Below, one piece after another: positions 1 through 5,839 of a stretch of DNA of 6,328 bases. A program made the position numbers and the translations under genes. Source of the stretch: an uncultured archaeon (GTDB taxonomy: Archaea > Halobacteriota > Methanosarcinia > Methanosarcinales > Methanoperedenaceae). Below the pieces are notes generated by a model. The model searched no databases and was not told where the DNA came from. It was given only the letters and a program-made list of their open reading frames with translations. Position 1 is the stretch's first letter, and every line of letters begins with the position of its first letter. The stretch covers positions 1 through 6,328 of the forward strand of contig CABMIA010000037.1 in assembly GCA_902386085.1 (NCBI GenBank), read 5' to 3'.

Positions 1-606
1 AAAGTTTCCGGGCTCAATAGTGAACGCACGGCTTGCGATTATTTCACTCATGTTGACGTAAAGCAGGACAATCCCGGCAAGGAACAGGACATCGCCTACC
101 CTTGTCACAAGGAAAGCCTTTTTTGCGGCGGCTGCGGCCGACGGCTTGTGATACCAGAAACCTATGAGAAGAAATGAACACAGGCCCACAATTTCCCATG
201 ATATGAAGAACTGGAGAATGTTATCAGAAAGAACTACTGCAAGCATGGCAGCCGTGAAAAGAGACGTTTCAGCAAAATAACGCGGTTTTGCAGGGTCGTG
301 TGCCATATACCCCACCGCATATATATGAATGAGTAAACTAACAAATGTAACCATCAACAGCATTACGATGGCAAGAGGATCGATAAGTATACCAATGTTC
401 ATGCCTGCAAACCATGGCCATGATTGCTGGACGACCTTGTCCGGGTATATCTCAAGGAAGATCCCAAGTGAGATGATAAACGCCCCTGCGATTGCGGCTA
501 TTGGAATATATGCCCCGCCTGATGGAAGTTTCTTTCCCATGAAAAGCGTCAGCACGAATGCAATCACAGGCAATAATACTATTAATGCGGCATAATCGCT
601 GAACAT
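1..606 (-). CDS. fpoL: F420H2 dehydrogenase subunit FpoL (NuoL-like), N-terminal part, cut by window edge
   Basis: This is the antiporter-like proton-pumping membrane subunit of the F420H2 dehydrogenase, homologous to NuoL/ND5. The frame is open from an ATG at 606 to position 1 with no stop, giving 202 residues; full-length family members are about 600-700 residues, so roughly two thirds lies outside. Hydrophobic segments are visible at about residues 5-23, 34-52, 71-98, 114-134, 136-151 and 168-185. The family signature WEIVGLCSFLLIGFW (137-151) contains the conserved membrane glutamate (E138) used in proton transfer, followed by KKAFLVTRVGD (162-172), typical of NuoL. The start is supported by GAGGTGG at 611-617, 4 nt upstream, and it lies one base after the fpoK stop. 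Identification as L rather than M or N rests on the TRVGD motif and on the position after K. Its own downstream neighbours (M, N, O in relatives) are not visible. Confidence 0.95.
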   Translation of the reverse strand, partial: MFSDYAALIVLLPVIAFVLTLFMGKKLPSGGAYIPIAAIAGAFIISLGIFLEIYPDKVVQQSWPWFAGMNIGILIDPLAIVMLLMVTFVSLLIHIYAVGYMAHDPAKPRYFAETSLFTAAMLAVVLSDNILQFFISWEIVGLCSFLLIGFWYHKPSAAAAAKKAFLVTRVGDVLFLAGIVLLYVNMSEIIASRAFTIEPGNF

Positions 607-607
607 T

Positions 608-907
608 TTACCACCTCAAAATATTGATATCGTCAAGATTGATCGTATCACGTACCCTGAACAATGCAACGAGTATCGCAAATCCGATGGCTGCCTCTGC
701 CGCACCTATAGCTATTGAGAACAGGGCAAATACCTGCCCTGAGGTGGAGCTGTTGAAGCTTGAAAAAGCCACAAAGTTGAGATTTGCCGCGTTGAGCATG
801 AGTTCTATGCACATCAGGATTTTGATCCCGCTCCTCTGTGTGAGTATTCCGTACGCTCCGACGACGAATATGACGGCTGCTATTAAAAGATACGTATAAA
901 GGGACAT
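608..907 (-). CDS. fpoK: F420H2 dehydrogenase subunit FpoK (NuoK-like)
   Basis: Small membrane subunit homologous to NuoK/ND4L, 99 residues, about the normal family length. Three transmembrane helices are apparent at about residues 5-21, 29-50 and 57-84. The two conserved membrane glutamates of the family are present: E35 in [17 protein letters not shown] and E71 in [11 protein letters not shown]. They belong to the chain of charged residues that carries the conformational or proton signal through the membrane arm. The frame extends upstream to an ATG at 928, but the start at 907 (MSLYTYLL) is preferred: it has AAGGAGG 6 nt upstream, removes a basic tail (MRKRRPD) atypical of NuoK, and leaves one base after the fpoJ2 stop instead of an overlap. 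The stop at 608-610 is one base before the fpoL start, so translation of the two is probably coupled. Confidence 0.95.
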   Translation of the reverse strand: MSLYTYLLIAAVIFVVGAYGILTQRSGIKILMCIELMLNAANLNFVAFSSFNSSTSGQVFALFSIAIGAAEAAIGFAILVALFRVRDTINLDDINILRW

Positions 908-908
908 G

Positions 909-1154
909 TCAGGCCTCCTTTTTCGCAATATACAGCGCCCCGATCAGTGCGGCGAGCAACAGCAGTGAAAGCACCTCGAAGGGAAAGATGAAATCGCTGA
1001 ATATCCCACCCTTATCCGGGCCTGCAATGGCATTTACGCCAATATAATTAACTTCATCTTTTCCAGCCCATACCTTGAAACTGTCATCAATTGCTACGAA
1101 CAATACCGCGAATAAGAGAATTACTACTATTAAATTAAAAATTTTATTGAGCAT
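909..1154 (-). CDS. fpoJ2: F420H2 dehydrogenase subunit FpoJ2 (C-terminal half of NuoJ)
   Basis: An 81-residue membrane protein matching the C-terminal half of NuoJ/ND6. It has a first hydrophobic helix (about residues 5-22), a polar loop (23-57, with DDSFKVW and a G/N/D-rich stretch) and a second helix carrying [24 protein letters not shown] (58-80 region), the usual end of NuoJ-type proteins where a glutamate in the last helix is followed by a small-residue-rich stretch. The ATG at 1154 follows the fpoJ1 stop with no spacer, and GAGGAAG inside the J1 end can serve as ribosome binding site. Bacterial NuoJ is one chain of about 160-180 residues. Two consecutive 81-residue chains reproduce that length, as in Methanosarcina where they are named J1 and J2. 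Assignment rests on context plus the C-terminal motif, since the chain is short. Confidence 0.88.
   Translation of the reverse strand: MLNKIFNLIVVILLFAVLFVAIDDSFKVWAGKDEVNYIGVNAIAGPDKGGIFSDFIFPFEVLSLLLLAALIGALYIAKKEA
914..920 (-). promoter_or_regulatory. ribosome binding site deciding the fpoK start
   Basis: AAGGAGG on the minus strand lies inside the end of fpoJ2 and 6 nt before the ATG at 907. It favours that start over the in-frame ATG at 928, which would place this site inside the coding region. Confidence 0.85.
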
Positions 1155-1400
1155 CTATTCTTCCTCTCCCTTCCTGGTTAACATAATTGTGAACAGTATG
1201 AGAGTTATCACAGCTCCCACATAGACCAGCACCTGTATCCAGGCCACGAACTCAGCCTCGAGCAGAATGAAAAGCCCGGCAGTGCCCAGGAAAGTCCCTG
1301 CCAGGTATATGGCGCTGTGTACTAATTTTTTTGTTTGCACCACCATGATCGCTGATATGATGGTAACAGCCGAGATGATCAAGAATACAAAGTCTATCAT
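1155..1400 (-). CDS. fpoJ1: F420H2 dehydrogenase subunit FpoJ1 (N-terminal half of NuoJ)
   Basis: An 81-residue membrane protein matching the N-terminal half of NuoJ/ND6. Three hydrophobic helices are seen at about residues 3-21, 28-48 and 52-74. The third carries VLVYVGAVITLILFTIML (57-74), the conserved Y-x-G-A helix which in complex I structures contains a pi-bulge and changes shape during turnover; Y60 and G62 are the key positions. The N-terminal VVQTKKLVHSAIYL (20-33) resembles the usual NuoJ segment in which a small loop precedes the second helix. The start at 1400 overlaps the fpoI stop by four bases (ATGA), with AAGAGG just upstream, so coupled translation is likely. The TAG stop is directly followed by the fpoJ2 ATG. 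A hydrophilic GEEE tail ends the chain. Confidence 0.9.
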   Translation of the reverse strand: MIDFVFLIISAVTIISAIMVVQTKKLVHSAIYLAGTFLGTAGLFILLEAEFVAWIQVLVYVGAVITLILFTIMLTRKGEEE

Positions 1401-1813
1401 TGGTTCGCCTCTTTCTTGAATAGTAACTTTTCCGGACCGTACACAAGACTTTCCCTGGTATAATCAGCCAGTTCGTAATTCCCGGTCATCTTAAGGGCAT
1501 TCATGGGGCAGACATCAACACATATCCCGCAAAACATGCACATCCCGAGATTGAATTGCGGGAACCACCTGGTATTGTACTTGACTATTGTGATGGTGGA
1601 GTTCGGGCAGTTTACCTCACATATCCCGCAGCCGATGCAGGCATCCTCATCAATCGCATGCTTCCCCCTGAACCTCGGCGCGAGCTTCATCCGCTCGTAC
1701 GGATATTGGACTGTTACTGTAGGCCTGCCCCCGATATGAAAAACATGTTTTAATGTGACAATAAGACCTTTGATTATTCCTTTCATTGTCCAGTTCTTGC
1801 TAATCCAGGGCAT
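1397..1813 (-). CDS. fpoI: F420H2 dehydrogenase iron-sulfur subunit FpoI (NuoI-like, two [4Fe-4S])
   Basis: Electron-transfer subunit homologous to NuoI/TYKY, 138 residues. It carries two ferredoxin-type motifs: C59-x2-C62-x2-C65-x3-C69-P and C92-x2-C95-x2-C98-x3-C102-P. Together these ligate two [4Fe-4S] clusters (N6a and N6b in complex I), which pass electrons from the input module toward the B-subunit cluster. The N-terminal segment (about residues 10-30, IIKGLIVTLKHVF) is the amphipathic part that packs on the membrane subunit H in relatives. The frame stays open to an ATG at 1888, but that would add a cysteine- and charge-rich tail antisense to nothing known and overlap fpoH by 76 bases. 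The ATG at 1813 has GGGGTGA 4 nt upstream and forms a TGATG junction with the fpoH stop. The C-terminus overlaps the fpoJ1 start by four bases. Confidence 0.96.
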   Translation of the reverse strand: MPWISKNWTMKGIIKGLIVTLKHVFHIGGRPTVTVQYPYERMKLAPRFRGKHAIDEDACIGCGICEVNCPNSTITIVKYNTRWFPQFNLGMCMFCGICVDVCPMNALKMTGNYELADYTRESLVYGPEKLLFKKEANQ

Positions 1814-2910
1814 CAGATCACCCCTGCCACAACAATGAACCCGGTGAGGAGCAGGTTCAATACAGCGAGAGGCACCATGATTTTCCATCCCAGGTTAAGA
1901 AGCTGGTCTATCCGCACCCTAGGAACAGTATCTCGAAGCCACATTGCAAAAAAGATCACGGCGTACGTCTTGATCAGGAAAATCACAAGAGATGTCAGTT
2001 GCACCGGAATAAAAGGTAGTGCAGGTCCCTCCCATCCCCCCAGGAACAGCGTGACGATTATTCCCGAAACCGCGAATAAATGAGCATATTCAGCAAGGAA
2101 GAACATTGCGAATTTCATCCCGCTGTACTCAGTGAAGAAACCAGCGACAAGTTCTGATTCCGATTCCTGGAAGTCAAACGGTATACGCCCCATCTCTGCA
2201 ATGGAAGCGATAAGGAACAGGATGAATCCGAGAGGCTGTATGAAGATAAACCACTTCGGGATTATCCCGAACCATGTCCCTCCCTGGGCATTTACGATAT
2301 CCACGGTACTCAGGGAACCTGTGAACATGACCACTGCAATCGCAGTCAGGGCAAGCGGTATTGTATAACTTATATCCTGTGCTACCGCCCTCATTGCTCC
2401 CATGAGGGAGTATTTGTTATTAGAGGCCCATCCTGCAAGCAGAAGCGCAACCGGGGACATTGCCGAGATCGCAATAATATAAAGGAGACCTACCCGCAGG
2501 TCAGAGATTATCAGGGATTTCCCGAACGGAAGGGGGATAAATACAAGGAGCGCGGGAATAAACACGATAAAGGGAGCAAGTGTGAAAATCCATCTGTCCG
2601 CCTTGGCCGGGATGATATCTTCTTTCCCGATGAGCTTGACACCGTCCATAACCGGCTGGAGAAGGCCGCGCGGCCCTGTGACCATGGGACCGTATCTTGA
2701 CTGCACCATCGCGACCACTTTACGCTCCATCCATGTCAGGAACATTACTGTGACAAGGACAAACGCAAACAGAATTACAATTTCCACGAACACTATAATG
2801 ATTTGCAAAACATAGTCGATTCCGAATGACTGGAATATACCATAAATCCATTCATAAACACCAAGCAAAGTTAAGACATAAACTATTAGCTGGTAAGCGT
2901 TCTCTATCAT
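1813..2910 (-). CDS. fpoH: F420H2 dehydrogenase membrane subunit FpoH (NuoH-like)
   Basis: Membrane subunit homologous to NuoH/ND1, 365 residues, which anchors the peripheral arm and forms much of the quinone or methanophenazine entry channel. Family motifs in order: ERKVVAMVQSRYGP (62-75), GPRGLLQPVMDGVKLIGKED (79-98), GRIPFDFQESESELVAGF (241-258) with the acidic loop E249-E253, TEYSGMKFAMFFLAEYA (260-276), and RDTVPRVRIDQLLNLGWK (326-343). At least eight hydrophobic segments are visible, including an extra N-terminal one at about 5-25, which makes the protein somewhat longer than E. coli NuoH. An ATG at 2955 is in frame, but the ATG at 2910 is preferred: it has AGGTGA at 2915-2920 and clears the fpoD stop by 4 nt instead of overlapping by 41. 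The stop shares one base with the fpoI start. Confidence 0.96.
   Translation of the reverse strand: MIENAYQLIVYVLTLLGVYEWIYGIFQSFGIDYVLQIIIVFVEIVILFAFVLVTVMFLTWMERKVVAMVQSRYGPMVTGPRGLLQPVMDGVKLIGKEDIIPAKADRWIFTLAPFIVFIPALLVFIPLPFGKSLIISDLRVGLLYIIAISAMSPVALLLAGWASNNKYSLMGAMRAVAQDISYTIPLALTAIAVVMFTGSLSTVDIVNAQGGTWFGIIPKWFIFIQPLGFILFLIASIAEMGRIPFDFQESESELVAGFFTEYSGMKFAMFFLAEYAHLFAVSGIIVTLFLGGWEGPALPFIPVQLTSLVIFLIKTYAVIFFAMWLRDTVPRVRIDQLLNLGWKIMVPLAVLNLLLTGFIVVAGVI
1818..1824 (-). promoter_or_regulatory. ribosome binding site deciding the fpoI start
   Basis: GGGGTGA on the minus strand is 4 nt before the ATG at 1813, inside the last codons of fpoH. It supports the short form of FpoI and the one-base TGATG overlap with the fpoH stop. 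Confidence 0.75.
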
Positions 2911-2914
2911 CCTA

Positions 2915-2920
2915 TCACCT
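2915..2920 (-). promoter_or_regulatory. ribosome binding site deciding the fpoH start
   Basis: AGGTGA on the minus strand includes the fpoD stop codon TGA and lies 4 nt before the ATG at 2910. It supports starting FpoH at 2910 rather than at the in-frame ATG 45 bases upstream. Confidence 0.75.
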
Positions 2921-4063
2921 GTCCACATCGCCAAGAACCACATCAATTGTGCCAAAAGCCGCTATCAGATCTGGGATTTTAAGTCCCACAACCATCCGGG
3001 GAATAGCCGTGAGGTTGCAGAAGGAGGGGGAGCGTATCTTGACCCTGTACGGCTTTGTGGTGCCGTCGCTTACGATGTAGAAACCCAGTTCTCCCTTCGG
3101 CGCCTCGATCCTGCTGTAAACCTCCCCCGCAGGCGGTGCGAATATCCTGGGGAAATAAGTTGAGACCGCAGATGGCATCCCTGTCATCGGGGCTATGCCG
3201 TACTTTGCCTGTGCCACGATCTTTGCCTCAGGCATGGTGTCCACGACCTGTCTTAAAATGTGAAGGCTTTCACGCATCTCATCTACCCTGACCATGTACC
3301 TCGCGAAGCTGTCCCCTTCACTCTGCACGCATACCTTGAAGTCAAGATCAGGATAGATGGAATATGGCTCAAGTTTCCTTATATCGTAACTGACTCCTGA
3401 ACCCCGCAGCGCCGGGCCTGTTAAGCCATAATTGATGGCTTCCTGTGCGCTTATTACTCCTATATTCTTCATTCGCATGAGGAATATCTCATTTTCGTTG
3501 ATCAATTGCTCGTAATCATCGATTCGCTTTTCCATGTCCTTCAAAAACTCATTTAGCTTCGGGATGAAACCATCGGGAAGGTCATCTCTCACCCCTCCAG
3601 GTTTGATGTAATTAAAAGTCATCCTCGCGCCGCAGAGCATTTCGAACAACTGCAGGGCTTTTTCCCTTTCCCTGAATCCCCACATTATCATGGTCGCAGC
3701 ACCAAGATCCATTAACAGCGAGCCCATGAAAACAAGATGGTTAATGATCCGGTTAAGTTCCATCGTAAGGACACGTATGTACTCTGCTCTCAATGGAACC
3801 TCTATGCCTGCAAGCTCTTCGATGGCTTTGGCATAGGCATAGTTGTTCGGGAATGCGGAGATGTAATCAAGCCTGTCCGTATATGGCGTGAACTGAAGGT
3901 AGGTCTTCATCTCCCCCAGTTTTTCGGTTCCCCGATGTAGATAACCCATGACAATATTACATTCTTTGATTATTTCACCGTCCATCCTCAGTTTAAACCG
4001 CAGAACCCCGTGCGTGCTCGGATGCACCGGACCCATGTTTAAAAGAAGTTCCTCTGTTTCCAT
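2915..4063 (-). CDS. fpoD: F420H2 dehydrogenase subunit FpoD (NuoD/49-kDa-like)
   Basis: Peripheral-arm subunit homologous to NuoD/49 kDa and to the large subunit of [NiFe] hydrogenases, 382 residues, normal for the family. It forms the electron-acceptor pocket together with FpoB and FpoH. Seen in order: GPVHPSTHGVLRF (11-23), MGYLHRGTEKL (39-49), YTDRLDYIS (61-69), NNYAYAKAIEELAGIEVP (73-90), the GGVRDDLP region (156-163), EGDSFARYMVRVDEM (249-263), KIRSPSFCNL (342-351) and the end GTIDVVLGDVDR. H18 and Y77 correspond to bovine His59 and Tyr108, the headgroup-binding pair. The hydrogenase nickel-ligand cysteine motifs are absent, which separates it from Ech/Mbh-type hydrogenases. The start at 4063 has AAGGAG upstream and follows the fpoC stop by one base. 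Confidence 0.97.
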   Translation of the reverse strand: METEELLLNMGPVHPSTHGVLRFKLRMDGEIIKECNIVMGYLHRGTEKLGEMKTYLQFTPYTDRLDYISAFPNNYAYAKAIEELAGIEVPLRAEYIRVLTMELNRIINHLVFMGSLLMDLGAATMIMWGFREREKALQLFEMLCGARMTFNYIKPGGVRDDLPDGFIPKLNEFLKDMEKRIDDYEQLINENEIFLMRMKNIGVISAQEAINYGLTGPALRGSGVSYDIRKLEPYSIYPDLDFKVCVQSEGDSFARYMVRVDEMRESLHILRQVVDTMPEAKIVAQAKYGIAPMTGMPSAVSTYFPRIFAPPAGEVYSRIEAPKGELGFYIVSDGTTKPYRVKIRSPSFCNLTAIPRMVVGLKIPDLIAAFGTIDVVLGDVDR

Positions 4064-4064
4064 G

Positions 4065-4568
4065 TTACTTTCTCCTTAACAGTTTCGACCCGTCAGTGCT
4101 AACTACATCTTCCCCATCTTCCCCAAGCATGACGAATTGCTCTGTTTTCATGTCATAATCTTTCCGAAGTGGATGCCCGATCCAGCCTTCAGGAAGCAGG
4201 ATCCTTGTAAGGTTCGGATGCCCTGTGAACCTGATCCCCACGAGGTCATAGGTCTCACGCTCAAGCCAGTCTGCCCCTTTCCAGAAAGTAGTGAGAGAGT
4301 CGATCTCCGGGTTATCATGGCCCAGGATAACTTTCAACACAAGGTTCTGTTTTTTCCCATAGGAAAAGAAATTATAAACAACTTCGAAACGATCTGTGTA
4401 ATCTATGCCCGTGATCACTGAAAGATGGTCAAATCCCATTTCTTTGACATCCTCTGCAACTTTTAACAGTTCCTCTTTCCTGATCACTGCCAGGGGCTTG
4501 TTAATCTGAATTCCCGTGCTGACAACTGCATTCGGGAGTAAGCGTTTTAATTCCTCGGCTGCGTTCAT
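4065..4568 (-). CDS. fpoC: F420H2 dehydrogenase subunit FpoC (NuoC/30-kDa-like)
   Basis: Peripheral-arm structural subunit homologous to NuoC/30 kDa, 167 residues. The N-terminal alpha/beta part contains MGFDHLSVITGIDYTDRFEVVYNF (44-67 region). The family signature lies at ERETYDLVGIRFTGHPNL (103-120) and TRILLPEGWIGHPLRKDYDM (121-140), nearly identical in pattern to NuoC in bacteria and mitochondria. It carries no cofactor and holds FpoD and FpoB together in the connecting module. The chain is separate from FpoB (28 nt gap) and from FpoD. The separate B and C argue against an Archaeoglobus-type fqoBC fusion and against the enterobacterial NuoCD fusion. The start at 4568 has GGGGGTG about 7-10 nt upstream. 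No better start is visible, although the N-terminal residues are weakly conserved in this family. Confidence 0.95.
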   Translation of the reverse strand: MNAAEELKRLLPNAVVSTGIQINKPLAVIRKEELLKVAEDVKEMGFDHLSVITGIDYTDRFEVVYNFFSYGKKQNLVLKVILGHDNPEIDSLTTFWKGADWLERETYDLVGIRFTGHPNLTRILLPEGWIGHPLRKDYDMKTEQFVMLGEDGEDVVSTDGSKLLRRK

Positions 4569-4596
4569 AAAGCGACACCCCCTTCTGTAAAGTGTT

Positions 4597-5190
4597 TCAT
4601 TTATTCAGCCCCCATTTCGCCCCGTATCCCTCGTTCTTTATTTTTTCTCTCAATTGTATTACACCGTATAACCATGCCTCAGGCCTTGGGGGACAGCCCG
4701 GTATATACACATCCACCGGTATGATCAGATCCACGCCTTTCAGGACAGCATACGATTCATGATAAGGCCCGCCGGTTGAGGCGCATGCTCCCACAGCAAT
4801 AACCCATTTCGGCTCAGGCATCATCTCGTACAGTTGTTTTACACGCGGCGCCATTTTTTTGGTCACGGTGCCTGCTACGAACATGAGATCAGCCTGTCTC
4901 GGGCTTGCCCTGAAAATCTCCATGCCGAAACGCGCAATATCATGATGCGCCATTGCCACGGCCATCATTTCGATAGCGCAGCATGCCAGACCCGATGTAA
5001 CGGGCCAGAGAGAACTCAACCGTGCCCAGTTTATGATCTGGTCAACAGTTGAAAAAAGAATCAAACCTTCCCTTTCTTTCGCAGCAAGGACTGTATTGAT
5101 AAGCCCTGTATCCTCAAGTTTTTCAAGCGCAGTCTCGGGCTTTTTTTTGGCTGGCTTGATTTTTGTGGTGTCGATCGTTACTGGATCCAC
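4597..5190 (-). CDS. fpoB: F420H2 dehydrogenase subunit FpoB (NuoB/PSST-like, cluster N2), GTG start
   Basis: Peripheral-arm subunit homologous to NuoB/PSST, 197 residues, which binds the terminal [4Fe-4S] cluster N2 that reduces the membrane electron carrier. Cluster ligands are visible as C70 and C71 in [13 protein letters not shown]136 in [12 protein letters not shown], and C166 in [11 protein letters not shown]. Other family segments include [17 protein letters not shown] (87-103) and [23 protein letters not shown] (107-129 region). The N-terminal ~40 residues are lysine/proline-rich and poorly conserved. No in-frame ATG lies upstream of the conserved region; the chain begins with GTG at 5190, supported by a perfect AAGGAGG 7 nt upstream. 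This start overlaps the end of fpoA by 13 bases, indicating coupled expression. The twin cysteine followed by two single cysteines is diagnostic and leaves little room for another assignment. Confidence 0.96.
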   Translation of the reverse strand: MDPVTIDTTKIKPAKKKPETALEKLEDTGLINTVLAAKEREGLILFSTVDQIINWARLSSLWPVTSGLACCAIEMMAVAMAHHDIARFGMEIFRASPRQADLMFVAGTVTKKMAPRVKQLYEMMPEPKWVIAVGACASTGGPYHESYAVLKGVDLIIPVDVYIPGCPPRPEAWLYGVIQLREKIKNEGYGAKWGLNK

Positions 5191-5555
5191 TCTAAAGCCT
5201 CCTTTCTCCAGGCATATGCAAGGCCGATTACCAGTACTTCTATAAAGACCACCATCTCAAAAAATCCAAGCGATCCAAGCTGCCTGAATTGCACGGCCCA
5301 GGGGTACAGGAACAAAACCTCCACATCAAAAACCAGGAAAACGATAACGATCAGGTAATACTGTATATTGAAATGTATCCGCGCATCTCCCACCGGCACC
5401 TCTGCGCACTCGTATGTGGACAGTTTCTCTTTTGTTTTCTTGCTTGGTCTTACCATCCTTGACATGAACAGAGAGACTGCCACGAATACGACGCCGATTA
5501 CTGTAAGTATAGCAACGGGCAAATAATTATCAAAAAATGCATTTGTTGCCGCCAT
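5178..5555 (-). CDS. fpoA: F420H2 dehydrogenase subunit FpoA (NuoA-like), first gene of the operon
   Basis: Small membrane subunit homologous to NuoA/ND3, 125 residues. Three hydrophobic helices are seen at about 12-31, 66-86 and 98-116. The long loop between the first two carries [20 protein letters not shown] (46-65), which corresponds to the conserved ND3 loop near the quinone channel, with the ECA/ECG-type cysteine at C50. The second helix contains [15 protein letters not shown] (73-87), with the conserved acidic residues D77 and E79. It is the first gene of the operon. The ATG at 5555 has AAGGTGA 4-5 nt upstream and a TATA box about 40 nt upstream. No input-module gene (NuoE/F/G-like or FpoF) lies between it and the divergent HEPN gene, as expected for fpo, where FpoF is encoded elsewhere. 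Confidence 0.96.
   Translation of the reverse strand: MAATNAFFDNYLPVAILTVIGVVFVAVSLFMSRMVRPSKKTKEKLSTYECAEVPVGDARIHFNIQYYLIVIVFLVFDVEVLFLYPWAVQFRQLGSLGFFEMVVFIEVLVIGLAYAWRKEALEWIQ
5198..5204 (-). promoter_or_regulatory. ribosome binding site deciding the fpoB GTG start
   Basis: Read on the minus strand this is AAGGAGG, placed 7 nt before the GTG at 5190 and inside the last codons of fpoA. Its strength and spacing are the main reason for accepting a GTG start for fpoB, as no upstream ATG is available before the conserved domain. Confidence 0.85.
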
Positions 5556-5590
5556 AATTTCACCTTAATAACGCTTTAAAAAGGATTATT

Positions 5591-5600
5591 GATATAAAAA
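5591..5600 (-). promoter_or_regulatory. archaeal TATA box of the fpo operon
   Basis: On the minus strand the sequence reads TTTTTATATC, preceded by ATAAGC as a possible purine-rich BRE. At the usual archaeal spacing of about 25 nt, transcription would begin near 5568-5572, giving a leader of about 15 nt that contains the AAGGTGA ribosome binding site before the fpoA ATG. It is the best match to an archaeal TATA box upstream of fpoA and would drive the whole operon. A second AT stretch closer to the gene (TTTTTAAAGC, minus strand, 5572-5581) would give almost no leader and is less likely. Confidence 0.65.
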
Positions 5601-5663
5601 GCTTATGAAATTGTTTGGGGAATCTTAAACCATGAACTATACCAAAGTTTTTCCACAATGGTA

Positions 5664-5762
5664 AATCATGCGGAAACTCGCATCCTGTATCGGGTGCGGC
5701 CGAGCTTGAGAAGTGCGTGGAGGAGATGGCGCGGGGTGGCTGGGGAGATGGGGATAGGGGAG
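5664..5762. other. GC-rich island inside the AT-rich divergent intergenic region
   Basis: This stretch is markedly richer in G and C than the AT-rich promoter sequences on either side (5556-5660 and 5764-5840). It begins with a small perfect inverted repeat (ATGCG at 5668-5672 pairing with CGCAT at 5679-5683) and ends with the G-quadruplex motif. One plus-strand frame is open from 5636 to a TAA at 5765-5767 and reads AAELEKCVEEMARGGW in the middle, which looks protein-like, but it has no early start codon. It may be the remnant of a displaced gene end or simply a structured regulatory segment. Nothing in it is recognisable as a tRNA or known ncRNA. Confidence 0.4.
5733..5760 (+). other. perfect four-tract G-quadruplex motif in the divergent intergenic region
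   Basis: Four runs of exactly four G occur at 5733-5736, 5742-5745, 5750-5753 and 5757-5760. They are separated by loops TGGCT, AGAT and ATA (5, 4 and 3 bases), which fits the standard G4 rule with four-layer tracts. It ends 8 nt before the HEPN TATA-like box and lies about 130-160 bases upstream of the fpo TATA box. On the plus strand it would be in the non-template strand for the HEPN gene; the minus strand is correspondingly C-rich and could form an i-motif. What it does is unknown; a role in promoter control is inference. Confidence 0.8.
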
Positions 5763-5768
5763 CATAAC

Positions 5769-5778
5769 AAATATTTAA
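5769..5778 (+). promoter_or_regulatory. TATA-like promoter element of the HEPN/MNT pair
   Basis: AAATATTTAA follows the G-rich run and is the first AT-rich box upstream of the HEPN gene. At archaeal spacing it would start transcription near 5798-5803 and give a leader of about 40 nt with GAGG at 5823-5826. An alternative box AGATATAT at 5791-5798 would give a shorter leader of about 20 nt. The two cannot be separated from sequence alone. Confidence 0.5.
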
Positions 5779-5839
5779 TTCCTATACGATAGATATATGA
5801 AAAAACAATACAAAGAAAGTTAGAGGAATTAATAGGGAT

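Noticed and set aside
329..595. Plus-strand open frames opposite the fpo genes (for example 329-595, 624-899, 2826-3080, 4137-4421)
   Set aside because: They are antisense to genes with clear family motifs, have no recognisable domains, and have compositions typical of shadow frames.
1814..1888. Longer FpoI from the ATG at 1888
   Set aside because: The added 25 residues are unlike NuoI N-termini, overlap conserved FpoH coding sequence, and lack a ribosome binding site; the ATG at 1813 has one.
2911..2955. Longer FpoH from the ATG at 2955
   Set aside because: It would overlap fpoD by 41 bases and place the AGGTGA site inside the gene; the ATG at 2910 is better supported.
5572..5581. Second TATA-like box TTTTTAAAGC on the minus strand near fpoA
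   Set aside because: It would start transcription at about the fpoA ATG, leaving the AAGGTGA ribosome binding site outside the transcript.
5668..5683. Small inverted repeat ATGCG...CGCAT as a terminator or operator
   Set aside because: A five-base stem with a six-base loop is too weak alone, no T-run follows, and no gene ends here.
5668..5709. Mini-ORF MRKLASCIGCGRA with a ferredoxin-like CxxC
   Set aside because: Only 13 codons, no ribosome binding site, and the C-I-G-C match to the FpoI motif is too short to mean more than chance.
5658..5792. 44-codon plus-strand frame starting with ATG in the intergenic region (MVNHAETRILYRVRPSL...)
   Set aside because: It is arginine-rich as expected from reading a GC-rich stretch in the wrong frame, has no ribosome binding site, resembles no family I know, and its end overlaps the HEPN TATA-like box.
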